Below are positions 31,271-40,200 of a stretch of 64,000 bases of DNA, one piece after another. A program made the position numbers and the translations under genes. Source of the stretch: Gimesia aquarii (GTDB lineage: Bacteria; Planctomycetota; Planctomycetia; Planctomycetales; Planctomycetaceae); contig NZ_CP037422.1 of assembly GCF_007748175.1 (NCBI RefSeq), positions 904,528-968,527 on the forward strand, given 5' to 3'. Every line of letters begins with the position of its first letter. Position 1 is the first letter of the stretch. The notes beneath the pieces were generated by a model, which searched no databases, was not told where the DNA came from, and saw only the letters and a list, made by a program, of their open reading frames with translations.

Positions 31271-34200
31271 TTGTTTCCTGCCCGTTGTCTGAAATTGTTT
31301 CTCTCAAATTCACACTATTTGTGTTCAGTTTGTACTAGTTTGTTATTGTTAATTGCTCCTCGAACGGTTCATAGCGAAACACCGTACACTCCTGCAATCG
31401 CTGAAGCATCTCAGGAAGGTGAACAGGCCATTCAAGGTTTCCGAGTTCCGGAAGGAATGAGCGTCAGCCTGTTTGCAGCAGAACCATTATTGGCGAATCC
31501 AGTAGCGTTCTGTATTGATGAACAAGGACGTTTTTACGTTGCCGAGACATTTCGTCAAGGAAAAGGAGTCGAGGACAATCGCGGCCATATGACCTGGCTG
31601 CACGATGACCTGGCTCTTGAGACAGTCGAACAACGACTGAAAATGTTTCAGAAACATCTCAAAGAAGAAGTCAATCAATATGGCCTGGAACATGACCGTA
31701 TCCGCTTGCTGGAAGATCGAAACCACGACGGAAAAGCGGACTATGCCAGTGTTTTTGCTGATGGTTTCAACGGAATTTTGGACGGCACAGGAGCCGGTGT
31801 ACTCGCTCGAGGTGGAAACGTATATTACACCTGTATCCCCCATCTCTGGAAACTGAGTGACACAGCCAACGAAGGCAAAGCGAGCTTACGGGAAAAGCTG
31901 AGTAGTGGTTATGGCGTACGAGTTGCCTTTCGCGGTCACGATTCGCATGGGTTGAAGATGGGCCCCGATGGCCGACTCTATTTCAGTATTGGTGATCGCG
32001 GATATAACATCAAAACCAAAGAAGGGAAACATCTGTTTCGACCAGATACGGGAGCCGTCTTCCGTTGTAATCTGGATGGCAGCGAACTGGAAGAATTCGC
32101 CTACGGCTTGCGAAATCCACAGGAACTTGCATTTGACGATTACGGTAATCTCTTCACAGGTGATAATAATTCAGACAGTGGAGATCAAGCACGCTGGGTC
32201 TATGTTGTCGAAGGGGGCGATACAGGCTGGCGGATGTATTATCAGTACCTTAGCGATCGTGGACCGTTTAACCGAGAGAAGATCTGGCATCCCGCGCATG
32301 AGGGGCAACCTGCTTATATGGTGCCGCCCATTATTAATCTGTCTGATGGTCCTTCTGGACTGGTTCATTATCCGGGTGTGGGACTTTCCGATCGTTATAA
32401 AAATCATTTCTTTCTGGCAGACTTCCGAGGCACTCCATCCCGTAGTGGTATTCATTCCTTTGGCGTTAAGCCCAAGGGGGCTTCATTTGAATTGACTGAT
32501 TCGCATGAATTCATCTGGTCGATTCTGGCCACTGACGTCGATTTCGGCTATGACGGCAGTCTGTATATCAGCGACTGGGTCAACGGCTGGAATGGATTGG
32601 GTAAAGGCCGTATCTATCGCTTTACGGATACCAAACACGCTCAAGATGCTGCGACAGCACATACCGCAGAGATCATGAAAGTCGGTTTCTCGGAGCGGTC
32701 TGTAACAGACCTGGTCAAACTATTGGAACACCCAGATCAGAGGATCCGCACCGAAGCTCAATTTGCTCTCGTCGATCGAAGTGCACTTGATGCCTTGCAA
32801 AATGTCGCATTGAACTCATCGCACCAGTTAGCGCGGCTCCATGCCATCTGGGGCATCGGACAACTCGGTCGCAAAACGGGATCTGCTGTCTCAGGCATCC
32901 AAAGTCTACTTCATGATTCCGATAGTGAAGTACGCGCGCAAACAGCCAAAGTAACAGGTGAAGCAGACTGGGGGGCTGCTGCTCCTGCGCTCATGACGTC
33001 GTTATCAGACTCGAATGCCCGAGTCCAATATTTTGCGGCCGTTGCATTGGGAAATCTTCAAACAGAAGCGGCAATTCCAGCCCTGTTCGAAATGCTCAAG
33101 ACAAATAACAACTCCGACCCGATGCTTAGGCACACAGCGATTCTAGCATTATCACGCATTGACGATGCAGATTCATTAATTGCCGCTACAAAAAATGAGT
33201 CGGCAGCAGTCCGGCTGGCAGCCGTTGTAGCACTCAGACGTCTGCAACGGAAAGAAGTGAGTCTGTTTTTACAAGACACTGATCCGCTGGTCGTACTCGA
33301 AGCAGCCCGCGCGATTAATGATGAACCGATCCCCTCAGCCCTCTCTGATCTGGCGGCTGTTTCAATTCGTTCTGATATGTCCGACGCCTTGCTGCGACGA
33401 GTGATGAATGCAAACTTCCGGTTGGGTACTAAGGACAGCGCACTTCAAGTGGCGAAAATTGCTGCTGATAATAATATGACCGAACCATTGCGACTGGAGG
33501 CAATTGAAGAATTGAATCAATGGAATGAACCTTCACCCTTAGATCGTGTGCTGGGACGCTGGCAACCACTTGAGCAACGAAAGCAGATCGAACTGGCTGG
33601 GATTATCGGTATGATTGTTCCCGATCTATTTCAAAGCTCAGAAAAAATTAAAACAGCAAGTACCGGACTGGCAGCAAACTATGGCATCAAAGCAGCAGCC
33701 CCCCTGTTAGCAGAGATGGTTCTTGATAAGAAGCGTCCCGTTGAAGTGCGTGTAGCCTCTTTAGTCGCACTTAATAAACTCGACTATTCGAAAATTACCG
33801 ACGTCGCGAAAACGGCAATCAAAGCTGCCAAACCTCAGTTGCGCGTGAGCGGCAGAAACGTTTTGGCTCAACATCGTCCTGAAGAAGCCCTTACCGTGCT
33901 GGAACAAGCGATCAAGAAAGGACAAACCAGGGAAAAGCAAGGAGCGATACAGACGCTGGCGACAATGGATTCACCTGCTGCCACTGAGATTTTGGTGGGT
34001 TGGATGCAACGACTCGTCAAACAGGAAGTTCCCTCTGAAATTCAATTAGATCTCTTGAAAGCGGCTGAGGAGAAGCAGTCGACTGAGCTAAAGCAATTGC
34101 GAGCCGAATTCGAAGCAAATCGGCCGAAGGGTGATGCGATTTCCGGATATGTTGAGACACTGTCAGGTGGAAACGCAGCACGCGGACATGAGATTTTTTA

Positions 34201-34621
34201 TGGCCGCAGTGATACTTCATGCCGACGCTGTCATAAGATTAATGACAATGGAGGAGAAGTCGGCCCTGATTTATCTTCGATTGGAATCGATAAAGACCGA
34301 AGATATCTGCTGGAGGCAATTGTAGCCCCGAATAAAGCAATTGCAAAAGGATTTGAAACTGCGGTCCTCGCGATGTTAGATGGCAAAGTAATCGTTGGTA
34401 TTATTCGTAAGGAGACGGACAAAGAAATTGTACTCATGGACGCGAAAGGCACAATCAGTCGCGTGAACAAAGATGACATCGATGAGCGGGTCGCAGGGAA
34501 ATCGGCAATGCCGGATGAGATTGTCAAACAACTCAGTAAGGACGACTTACGGGATCTGGTCGAATTTCTTTTTCAGCAAAAACAAAAAAAGAAAGGAACC
34601 GCTAAGAAACATGAGGGATAA
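31271..34621 (+). CDS. PVC-type heme-binding CxxCH protein with glucose dehydrogenase-like propeller and HEAT repeats
   Basis: About 1116 residues. The in-frame TTG at 31271 has GAGGAG (31258-31263) seven bases upstream and is preferred to the ATG at 31208; it also puts the signal peptide (SVCTSLLLLIAPRTVHSE) nearer the start. Domains in order: a sorbosone/glucose dehydrogenase-like propeller (FRVPEGMSVSLFA to about 450), HEAT-like repeats about 460-900, and a C-terminal c-type heme site CRRCH near residue 984. This is the domain set named PVC-type heme-binding protein in planctomycetes and verrucomicrobia. It is probably a periplasmic sugar oxidoreductase that hands electrons to a cytochrome chain. 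Confidence 0.92.
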   Translation: MFPARCLKLFLSNSHYLCSVCTSLLLLIAPRTVHSETPYTPAIAEASQEGEQAIQGFRVPEGMSVSLFAAEPLLANPVAFCIDEQGRFYVAETFRQGKGVEDNRGHMTWLHDDLALETVEQRLKMFQKHLKEEVNQYGLEHDRIRLLEDRNHDGKADYASVFADGFNGILDGTGAGVLARGGNVYYTCIPHLWKLSDTANEGKASLREKLSSGYGVRVAFRGHDSHGLKMGPDGRLYFSIGDRGYNIKTKEGKHLFRPDTGAVFRCNLDGSELEEFAYGLRNPQELAFDDYGNLFTGDNNSDSGDQARWVYVVEGGDTGWRMYYQYLSDRGPFNREKIWHPAHEGQPAYMVPPIINLSDGPSGLVHYPGVGLSDRYKNHFFLADFRGTPSRSGIHSFGVKPKGASFELTDSHEFIWSILATDVDFGYDGSLYISDWVNGWNGLGKGRIYRFTDTKHAQDAATAHTAEIMKVGFSERSVTDLVKLLEHPDQRIRTEAQFALVDRSALDALQNVALNSSHQLARLHAIWGIGQLGRKTGSAVSGIQSLLHDSDSEVRAQTAKVTGEADWGAAAPALMTSLSDSNARVQYFAAVALGNLQTEAAIPALFEMLKTNNNSDPMLRHTAILALSRIDDADSLIAATKNESAAVRLAAVVALRRLQRKEVSLFLQDTDPLVVLEAARAINDEPIPSALSDLAAVSIRSDMSDALLRRVMNANFRLGTKDSALQVAKIAADNNMTEPLRLEAIEELNQWNEPSPLDRVLGRWQPLEQRKQIELAGIIGMIVPDLFQSSEKIKTASTGLAANYGIKAAAPLLAEMVLDKKRPVEVRVASLVALNKLDYSKITDVAKTAIKAAKPQLRVSGRNVLAQHRPEEALTVLEQAIKKGQTREKQGAIQTLATMDSPAATEILVGWMQRLVKQEVPSEIQLDLLKAAEEKQSTELKQLRAEFEANRPKGDAISGYVETLSGGNAARGHEIFYGRSDTSCRRCHKINDNGGEVGPDLSSIGIDKDRRYLLEAIVAPNKAIAKGFETAVLAMLDGKVIVGIIRKETDKEIVLMDAKGTISRVNKDDIDERVAGKSAMPDEIVKQLSKDDLRDLVEFLFQQKQKKKGTAKKHEG

Positions 34622-34626
34622 GGGAT

Positions 34627-34660
34627 CGATTGTATAATTGAAAAAATAATTATAGAATCG
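34627..34660 (+). terminator. AT-rich hairpin after the PVC cytochrome gene
   Basis: Two stacked stems, CGATT/AATCG and TATAATT/AATTATA, separated by one G-G mismatch, enclose an A-rich loop. It lies just after the stop at 34621. The T-run is weak, so terminator activity is likely but not certain. Confidence 0.5.
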
Positions 34661-34771
34661 CCTCCTTGTTTTGAATATCGATGCTGGATAAAATAAGAAA
34701 ACAACAAATAAGAGGAATACACCTCTGTCATGTTGATTCAAAATCGTGAGTTGACCCTACAAACACTAAAC

Positions 34772-34845
34772 TGGGAACCCCCGAAATTCGGCTGCGTGTA
34801 AACCCGGTATACCCGGGAAACACAACCCGGATTATCAGGTTCCCA
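34772..34845 (+). promoter_or_regulatory. Structured leader upstream of rarA
   Basis: An 8-bp outer stem (TGGGAACC 34772-34779 with GGTTCCCA 34838-34845) encloses a small CCGA/TCGG hairpin and a second nested hairpin (GTGT and CCCGG at 34796-34807 with CCGGG and ACAC at 34813-34823), suggesting a three-way junction in the rarA leader RNA. Function unknown. Confidence 0.45.
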
Positions 34846-34903
34846 CTTTGCAATCACGGGTTCTAATATACCCGCGTCTGAATCACTTGGCGGAGGTTTT
34901 TTT

Positions 34904-36241
34904 ATGGGCTTGTTCGACCAACAGGAAGCCGGCAATCTGGAAAAAGCGAAACCGTTGGCTGCCCGCATGCGTCCCCAATCGCTGGAAGAATTCGCCGGCC
35001 AACAGCATTTCCTCGGTGAAGGCAAGCTCCTGCGAAGAATTCTGGCCGCAGACCGCATCGGTTCGCTTATCTTTTATGGTGCTCCGGGAACTGGCAAAAC
35101 CTCTCTGGCCGAGTTAATCGCTCAGCAATCTCACCGCCGTTTTGAAGCGTTGAACGCCGCCTCTGCTGGAATTAAGGAAGTTCGTGCCGCGCTGGATCGC
35201 GCACGCGACGAACTGGCAACAGGTGGAAAGCAAACTATTTTGTTCATCGATGAGTTGCATCACTTTAGTAAAGTCCAACAGGATGTCCTGTTGCCTGATG
35301 TGGAAACGGGTATCGTTTCTTTAATCGGTGCGACGACATCGAATCCATTTTTTTCGCTCGTTTCTGCTTTAATCAGCCGCAGTCAGATCTTTGAGTTTCA
35401 ACCTTTGACTTCTGATGATGTGCGACAGTTAATGAAACGCGCTCTAAACGATGAAAAACGGGGACTGGCCCGATACAAGGTGACAGTTGATCCCGAAGCG
35501 TTGGATTTTCTAATTGAAGTCTGCGATGGTGATGCGCGACGGTCTCTGAATGCACTGGAAATTGGAGTGCTTTCGATCACTGGAAGCGAAAGAGTGTTCG
35601 ATTTGGAGGTCGCTCAGGAATCGATTCAAAAAAAGGCCGTTCAATATGATCAGGACGGAGATGCACACTATGATTCTGCCAGTGCGTTGATCAAAAGCAT
35701 GAGAGGCAGTGACCCGGATGCCGCCTTATACTGGTTAGCGCGTATGATTGAAGCGGGAGAAGACCCGCGGTTTCTTGCGCGCCGTATCGTTATTGCGGCA
35801 GCCGAGGATGTCGGTAATGCCGACCCAACCGCACTGATTCTGGCTACATCTGCCTTTGAAGCAATCGAAAAGATCGGAATGCCCGAAGGTCGCATTTTAC
35901 TCTCACAGGCAGTTACTTACATCGCAACTGCACCGAAATCAAATGCCTCATATGTTGCCATTGATGAAGCCATTCATGATGTAAAAAACAAAGCATTAAT
36001 CCCTGTTCCCATCTATTTGAAAGACAGCCACTACTCAGGCGCCAAGCAATTAGGGCATGGCGAAGGATATCAGTATGCGCATGATTCCGAACAAGGCTGG
36101 GTCGATCAGGATTATCTGGGGGTCGAAAAAGAGTACTACCGCCCGGTCGAAAGAGGGTTTGAAGCCACAATTCGTAAACGGCTTGAAGTTTTCAAGCAAA
36201 GACGAAAAAAAACAGGAACGGATGAAAACAACCGTTCCTGA
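34904..36241 (+). CDS. rarA: Replication-associated recombination protein A (MgsA/RarA AAA+ ATPase)
   Basis: 445 residues. The N-terminus LAARMRPQSLEEFAGQQHF is typical. Walker A GAPGTGKTS is at 59-67, Walker B ILFIDELHHF near 107, sensor IGATTSNPFF near 138, and the C-terminal tetramerisation region contains EDPRFLARRIVIAAAEDVGNADP. It acts at stalled replication forks with SSB and RecA. GGAGGT lies seven bases before the ATG. Its last codons carry, on the opposite strand, a terminator for the converging gene. Confidence 0.97.
   Translation: MGLFDQQEAGNLEKAKPLAARMRPQSLEEFAGQQHFLGEGKLLRRILAADRIGSLIFYGAPGTGKTSLAELIAQQSHRRFEALNAASAGIKEVRAALDRARDELATGGKQTILFIDELHHFSKVQQDVLLPDVETGIVSLIGATTSNPFFSLVSALISRSQIFEFQPLTSDDVRQLMKRALNDEKRGLARYKVTVDPEALDFLIEVCDGDARRSLNALEIGVLSITGSERVFDLEVAQESIQKKAVQYDQDGDAHYDSASALIKSMRGSDPDAALYWLARMIEAGEDPRFLARRIVIAAAEDVGNADPTALILATSAFEAIEKIGMPEGRILLSQAVTYIATAPKSNASYVAIDEAIHDVKNKALIPVPIYLKDSHYSGAKQLGHGEGYQYAHDSEQGWVDQDYLGVEKEYYRPVERGFEATIRKRLEVFKQRRKKTGTDENNRS
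36205..36240 (-). terminator. Intrinsic terminator of the 36267 gene, inside the rarA 3' end
   Basis: Read on the minus strand, a perfect 9-bp stem (36240-36232 with 36221-36213) and ten-base loop are followed by eight T residues (36212-36205). The element overlaps the last codons of rarA on the other strand. Confidence 0.9.
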
Positions 36242-36266
36242 TCCCCCTCTGACTCACATCAACCGC

Positions 36267-36911
36267 TCAGCACAACGGTTGCTGTTTCAAACCTACAATC
36301 GTGATCGCTTTGGCAACTTCCCGCTCTTGTAATAATCCTTCCAGGTTCGGCATGAAATCAACCGACATATACCATTGCATGAGTACGTCAAACATCGGCT
36401 CAATTGCCTCTTCCTCAATCCCGAATTCTTCTTTCATGGGTGTCGCTTCTTCGGGAGGCATATCCTGAAATTGACTAATTAGTAAAAAGTCACCTTCATT
36501 CGATAAATTCAAATGTAAATTACGAACTTCTGAAGACAGAAAATGATCAATGGCAATATGCACATCCAACGGTCCGCCTTCAAGGTAACGGCGTGCTTCC
36601 TCTGGTTGCTCATCTATAATCCGAGCTGCTGATTCACATACAGCGTAGACCACACTCTCATCAACGAGATCACCTTCAACGCGTTCATTGGAAAGATGCT
36701 TGGCCCAGGTTACGGATAACAAATCCAATTGAACATGCGGAGGAACGCTTCGCAGAAAGGGTACTTCCGTAAGATAACCAAAGGATTCAAACGGATCATC
36801 TCCCACTTGCTTTGCCAGAGCAATTCGCTCCAGCGTATCCATGAATGCAATTCGGAAAGCAATGTAGCTCAGAAACGTCTGCGGCAAGATGTCTTTTGAA
36901 ATAGAAAGCAT
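36267..36911 (-). CDS. Cytoplasmic protein of unknown function
   Basis: About 215 residues, mostly helical and acidic. Segments such as VPPHVQLDLLSVTWAKHLSNE and EGDFLLISQFQDMPPEE can be read but match no family I know. The start is uncertain: the ATG at 36911 is used, 36956 and 36842 are alternatives, and none has a good ribosome-binding site. The carboxyl half contains a run of Glu (FGIEEEAIEPMFDVLMQWY). The gene converges on rarA and ends at a strong terminator. Confidence 0.7.
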   Translation of the reverse strand: MLSISKDILPQTFLSYIAFRIAFMDTLERIALAKQVGDDPFESFGYLTEVPFLRSVPPHVQLDLLSVTWAKHLSNERVEGDLVDESVVYAVCESAARIIDEQPEEARRYLEGGPLDVHIAIDHFLSSEVRNLHLNLSNEGDFLLISQFQDMPPEEATPMKEEFGIEEEAIEPMFDVLMQWYMSVDFMPNLEGLLQEREVAKAITIVGLKQQPLC

Positions 36912-37065
36912 GTTTTTAGTCGCTATGGCAAAAGTTGTGAATCTTAAAAAGTTCATGCAGGGAAAATGAAAATACGTCAAACACTGTCATGAAGTCAGTT
37001 ACATATTGTTTGTGATAGATATCACTTTGCCAGAGAGGTATCCCAAACACAATAAAAAAGTTTTG

Positions 37066-37087
37066 AAAAAACCCTGAAACTTCAGGG
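37066..37087 (-). terminator. Minus-strand intrinsic terminator in the 600-base gap
   Basis: The stem CCCTGA/TCAGGG (37072-37077 with 37082-37087) is followed on the minus strand by six T residues. No minus-strand protein gene ends nearby; the nearest upstream stop is SulP about 500 bases away. Confidence 0.75.
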
Positions 37088-37409
37088 ATCGATTAAAGTG
37101 CATGAGTCTTGCTTAACACTGTAAAACAAGGCCTAATTTACTCACAAAAACATAGTTAGCGCAAATCACTTAATTAGCAATCTGTCACTGATTGTTATAA
37201 CCGTTACAGCTCAACATCACTGGCGCCAATTTTATGCATTGGCGCAATTTTGAATCTGCATCAAACAGCAATTCAGAAGTGTTATTAAGTCAGAAACGCA
37301 ACGCAGATCTCAAATTGTACCCAAAATACAAATTGCTATAACAGGCATTGACCACCTCATCCCACTTCGTAACAGCTTGAAATCAATAGTATTGAGAGAT
37401 CAGTCATTT

Positions 37410-37444
37410 CAGACTCTTGCCTCAGCAATGAGAACAAGAGTCTG
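37410..37444 (+). other. Long hairpin with GCAA tetraloop
   Basis: A perfect 10-bp stem (37410-37419 with 37435-37444), then a small asymmetric internal loop, a second 4-bp stem CTCA/TGAG and a GNRA tetraloop GCAA on the plus-strand reading. No T-run follows, so it looks like part of a structured RNA, not a terminator. Confidence 0.5.
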
Positions 37445-37532
37445 ATTGTATCGATTGTGAATGCAGCTTGTGATTTGACATCAAAGATCAGGTCGATTTA
37501 AGATCGAAATTTTTTGGGGAATTCAGAAAAAT

Positions 37533-37550
37533 TGCTCGTTGAGAAGAGCA
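37533..37550 (-). terminator. Short terminator-like hairpin after the SulP gene
   Basis: A 5-bp stem TGCTC/GAGCA lies 31 bases beyond the SulP stop with T-rich tracts on both strands. The stem is short, so termination may be partial. Confidence 0.5.
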
Positions 37551-37580
37551 TTTTTTCCTACGAGATGCTCTACATACGTC

Positions 37581-39317
37581 TTAAACCTGGCTCAGCCTTG
37601 TTTCACATTCCGTCTGTTGAGCTGATAATGTCCCCTCGATTTCCTGAATTCGGAGAATTGCGTCATTAAACGTTTCGAGGCAATTTCCATCAGCCACATT
37701 TTCAAAAATGCGCAATCGTTCCAACGTACGTTCCACCTGTGGTTTCAAGCCTGTGAAGAACACGATCGCTCCCTGCTGATGGGCCTTTTCAACAATATCA
37801 TCGAGTAAATAAGCCCCCGACATATCCACCATCGGGACACGGGCCATCCGGATTATCAGATATTTGTAATCAACTAATGCAGAAGAGGCGCGGTAGATCG
37901 TATCTGAGACACCAAAGAAAAGAGGACCTTCCAGGCGTAACTTGAGAACTTTTTTCTTGAGTTCTTCCGGCATAGGCACATCACCGGGCAAGGGACGATT
38001 GACTTCATTGAGGTTCACCACATTCTGCTCATAAGCCTGTCCCAATTCCTGCACGATACGCACGAAGGCAATTGTGATCCCTACCCCCATGGCTACCAGT
38101 AAATCAACCGAAATCGTAAGAATCAAGACGGCCCAGAAACAGATAGAGTCCATAAAAGGCATGCGGTGCAACACTGGCAACACACGGTAATCGATGATGT
38201 CCATGCCCACTTTGAGCAAGATCCCCGCCAGACAGGCCATCGGAATAAAGCTGGCATAAGGTGCTAAACCAAGCATCAACGCCAAGAGCACAAGACCATG
38301 AACAATCGAAGCTAAGCCCGTTTTTCCGCCACACTTGATATTGGCAACCGTTCGCATTGTAGCAGTCGCAGTGGTCACGCCCCCCACAACTCCACAGGCC
38401 ATATTCGCAATCCCCTGCCCAAAGATTTCACGGTCACTGTTATGCCGCTCATTGGTCATGTTATCTGCAACCAGACAAGTCAACAGGGAATCAAAAATAC
38501 AAAGTCCGGCCAAAGCAAATGCACCGCCAATCATATCGCCAAACCGAGTAAAGTCAGGCCAGTATAAATGCGGCATACCAACGGGCATCGAGGCAATATA
38601 CTCAATGTCATTGAAGTGAAAGAGATGTGCGATACTCGTGCCTACAATTAAGCCTAATAGGGGTGCCGGCAACCATTGTTTCTTAGTAATACGAGGCCAG
38701 AGCAAAATCGTAAAAAATGTGGCTAACGAAACAATCAATGCATGTGGTTTTTCATGCATGATATCATAGGGAATCTGCTTTATGGCTCCTATCACCGAGT
38801 TCGGCGTAGCAAAACCCAGCATAGGCGGAATTTCAAGCAGGATAATGATGACACCGATTCCACACATAAATCCAGAAACGACTGAGTAAGGTGTGTAATA
38901 GATGAAGCGGCCTATTTTCATTAATGCCAACACGATACATACCAGACCGCTCAAAAACACCATTGACATCGCAAATCCGATGTCAGGTTCTCCAGATACT
39001 AGTTTGGTGGCTGCGATAATGGCTGCCAGCTGAACCACTTTGGGTCCGGTAGGACCGCTGACTCCCGTATGAGAGCCTCCAAATAACCCAACGAGAATCC
39101 CTCCACAAATCGCAGCCCACATGCCGGCTTCAGCACCTAAACCAGAGGCAACGCCAAATGCTAATGCTAGCGGCATTGCGATCACCGCAATCGTGATGCC
39201 AGACAGAATATCGTTCGGCACATTTGTATGCATGATTTTGATATTATGCCAGGGATTAAACTCATCGAGATAACGTTTTAGATTAAACTTTGTTTGGCTT
39301 GAATTATTTTGTGACAT
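37581..39317 (-). CDS. SulP/SLC26-family anion transporter with STAS domain
   Basis: About 578 residues. Multiple membrane helices begin at about residue 35; conserved SulP blocks are AGITIAVIAMPLALAFGVASGLG-like near 40 and GGSHTGVSGPTGPKV near 80, the anion-binding loop. The cytoplasmic STAS domain occupies about 430-550 with VPMVDMSGAYLLDDI. It moves sulfate, bicarbonate or a similar anion, usually with sodium or protons. The ATG at 39317 is chosen with GGATG six bases upstream; the longer frame from 39386 adds a hydrophobic but unsupported extension. Confidence 0.93.
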   Translation of the reverse strand: MSQNNSSQTKFNLKRYLDEFNPWHNIKIMHTNVPNDILSGITIAVIAMPLALAFGVASGLGAEAGMWAAICGGILVGLFGGSHTGVSGPTGPKVVQLAAIIAATKLVSGEPDIGFAMSMVFLSGLVCIVLALMKIGRFIYYTPYSVVSGFMCGIGVIIILLEIPPMLGFATPNSVIGAIKQIPYDIMHEKPHALIVSLATFFTILLWPRITKKQWLPAPLLGLIVGTSIAHLFHFNDIEYIASMPVGMPHLYWPDFTRFGDMIGGAFALAGLCIFDSLLTCLVADNMTNERHNSDREIFGQGIANMACGVVGGVTTATATMRTVANIKCGGKTGLASIVHGLVLLALMLGLAPYASFIPMACLAGILLKVGMDIIDYRVLPVLHRMPFMDSICFWAVLILTISVDLLVAMGVGITIAFVRIVQELGQAYEQNVVNLNEVNRPLPGDVPMPEELKKKVLKLRLEGPLFFGVSDTIYRASSALVDYKYLIIRMARVPMVDMSGAYLLDDIVEKAHQQGAIVFFTGLKPQVERTLERLRIFENVADGNCLETFNDAILRIQEIEGTLSAQQTECETRLSQV

Positions 39318-39528
39318 GAAAGTCATCCATATATTAATGAGTCTGTAAATAGATCTCAGATAAGAAAAGAAGAAGACAATGCTCACGAGAAGTCAGCGCA
39401 ATGATTGAGTAAGACTACGATTAGTAATCAAAGCCAGATCTGCAATGATCGAAAACCGTGTCTAAAAAAGCGCAGCAGAAAATGAGTGAGCACTAAAAGC
39501 AGTTAAATGCTGGAAAAACTAGCATTCC

Positions 39529-39834
39529 TTAGCAGGCAACAGGAGGTCCCCGGGAATCACGCCTTTCATAACGATCCGATTCTTTGCAACTGAAAACTGC
39601 ATTTTGAATACGGGGATTCGTTAGCGAAATCTCTGTCGAGAATTTGAGATCCTGGATCAGAGTCTCTTCTTCACCAGAGTCTTCACTTTCTTCCAGCTCT
39701 AATTCAGAGTAGAGCCAATCTGGATTCGACTCTGGAAACTCAACAAGAATCGGCCCACCCAGCATAAAAGCCATGTCCAGCACAAATACTGTACAAAAAG
39801 CAAGTAACAAAGATTGGCGGGCATATTGAAACAT
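39529..39834 (-). CDS. Small acidic protein with N-terminal hydrophobic helix
   Basis: 101 residues. The first 30 residues form a signal or anchor helix (LLLAFCTVFVLDMAFMLGG). Then comes a strongly acidic stretch (ELELEESEDSGEEETL) and a basic tail ending DSRGPPVAC. I do not recognise it. It lies upstream of, and on the same strand as, the SulP gene, separated by about 210 bases. There is no clear Shine-Dalgarno. A weak hairpin AATGCT/AGCATT at 39506-39526 follows the stop. Confidence 0.55.
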   Translation of the reverse strand: MFQYARQSLLLAFCTVFVLDMAFMLGGPILVEFPESNPDWLYSELELEESEDSGEEETLIQDLKFSTEISLTNPRIQNAVFSCKESDRYERRDSRGPPVAC

Positions 39835-40200
39835 GTTTGGATACTATTTTCCGTTTATTGCTTTGTCAATGATGGGTTTATGACCTAACTTAAAAGTGTG
39901 AGGTCTGATTCGTTCATTTGGATGTCAGATCTTCTAAGTTCTTTCTAAGTCATCACTAAATCATATTTTCCTTGCTCACCAGCATTCACATTGGTTTGCT
40001 GTCATGTGAGAATATGAGTAGCATCAACAGAATATGTCATATATTAAAAGATGGACTGATAGGAAGATCTTACCGTTTAGAGCAATCTAACATGTTTAAA
40101 ATTATTTAAAGCATGTTTGCCTACCTAACTTCTTGAAATCACTCATATTTAGATATCATACAGGGCCACGGGTCCTGGATCTCGAAAGCTTGAGGATCTG
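39835..40200. other. Divergent AT-rich region with a palindrome upstream of the subtilase gene
   Basis: About 365 bases without a gene. The inverted repeat AACATGTTTAAA/TTTAAA(G)CATGTT at 40089-40117 is nearly perfect (12 pairs, one bulged G) and lies about 85 bases before the subtilase start, where an operator or attenuator could be. No strong sigma-70 promoter is evident. Confidence 0.4.

Larger units (their letters stand above)
36912..37580. other. Gap of more than 600 bases with several hairpins
   Basis: No protein gene is supported. It holds a minus-strand terminator (37066-37087), a 7-bp hairpin GCGCCAA/TTGGCGC (37223-37245), a long hairpin with a GCAA tetraloop (37410-37444) and a short stem with flanking T-runs after the SulP gene (37533-37550). 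Small RNA genes or a long structured 3' UTR of the SulP transcript would explain this. Confidence 0.5.

Noticed and set aside
34738..35058. Minus-strand frame of 106 residues over the rarA start
   Set aside because: Antisense to rarA and the structured leader, no start signal and no protein-like features.
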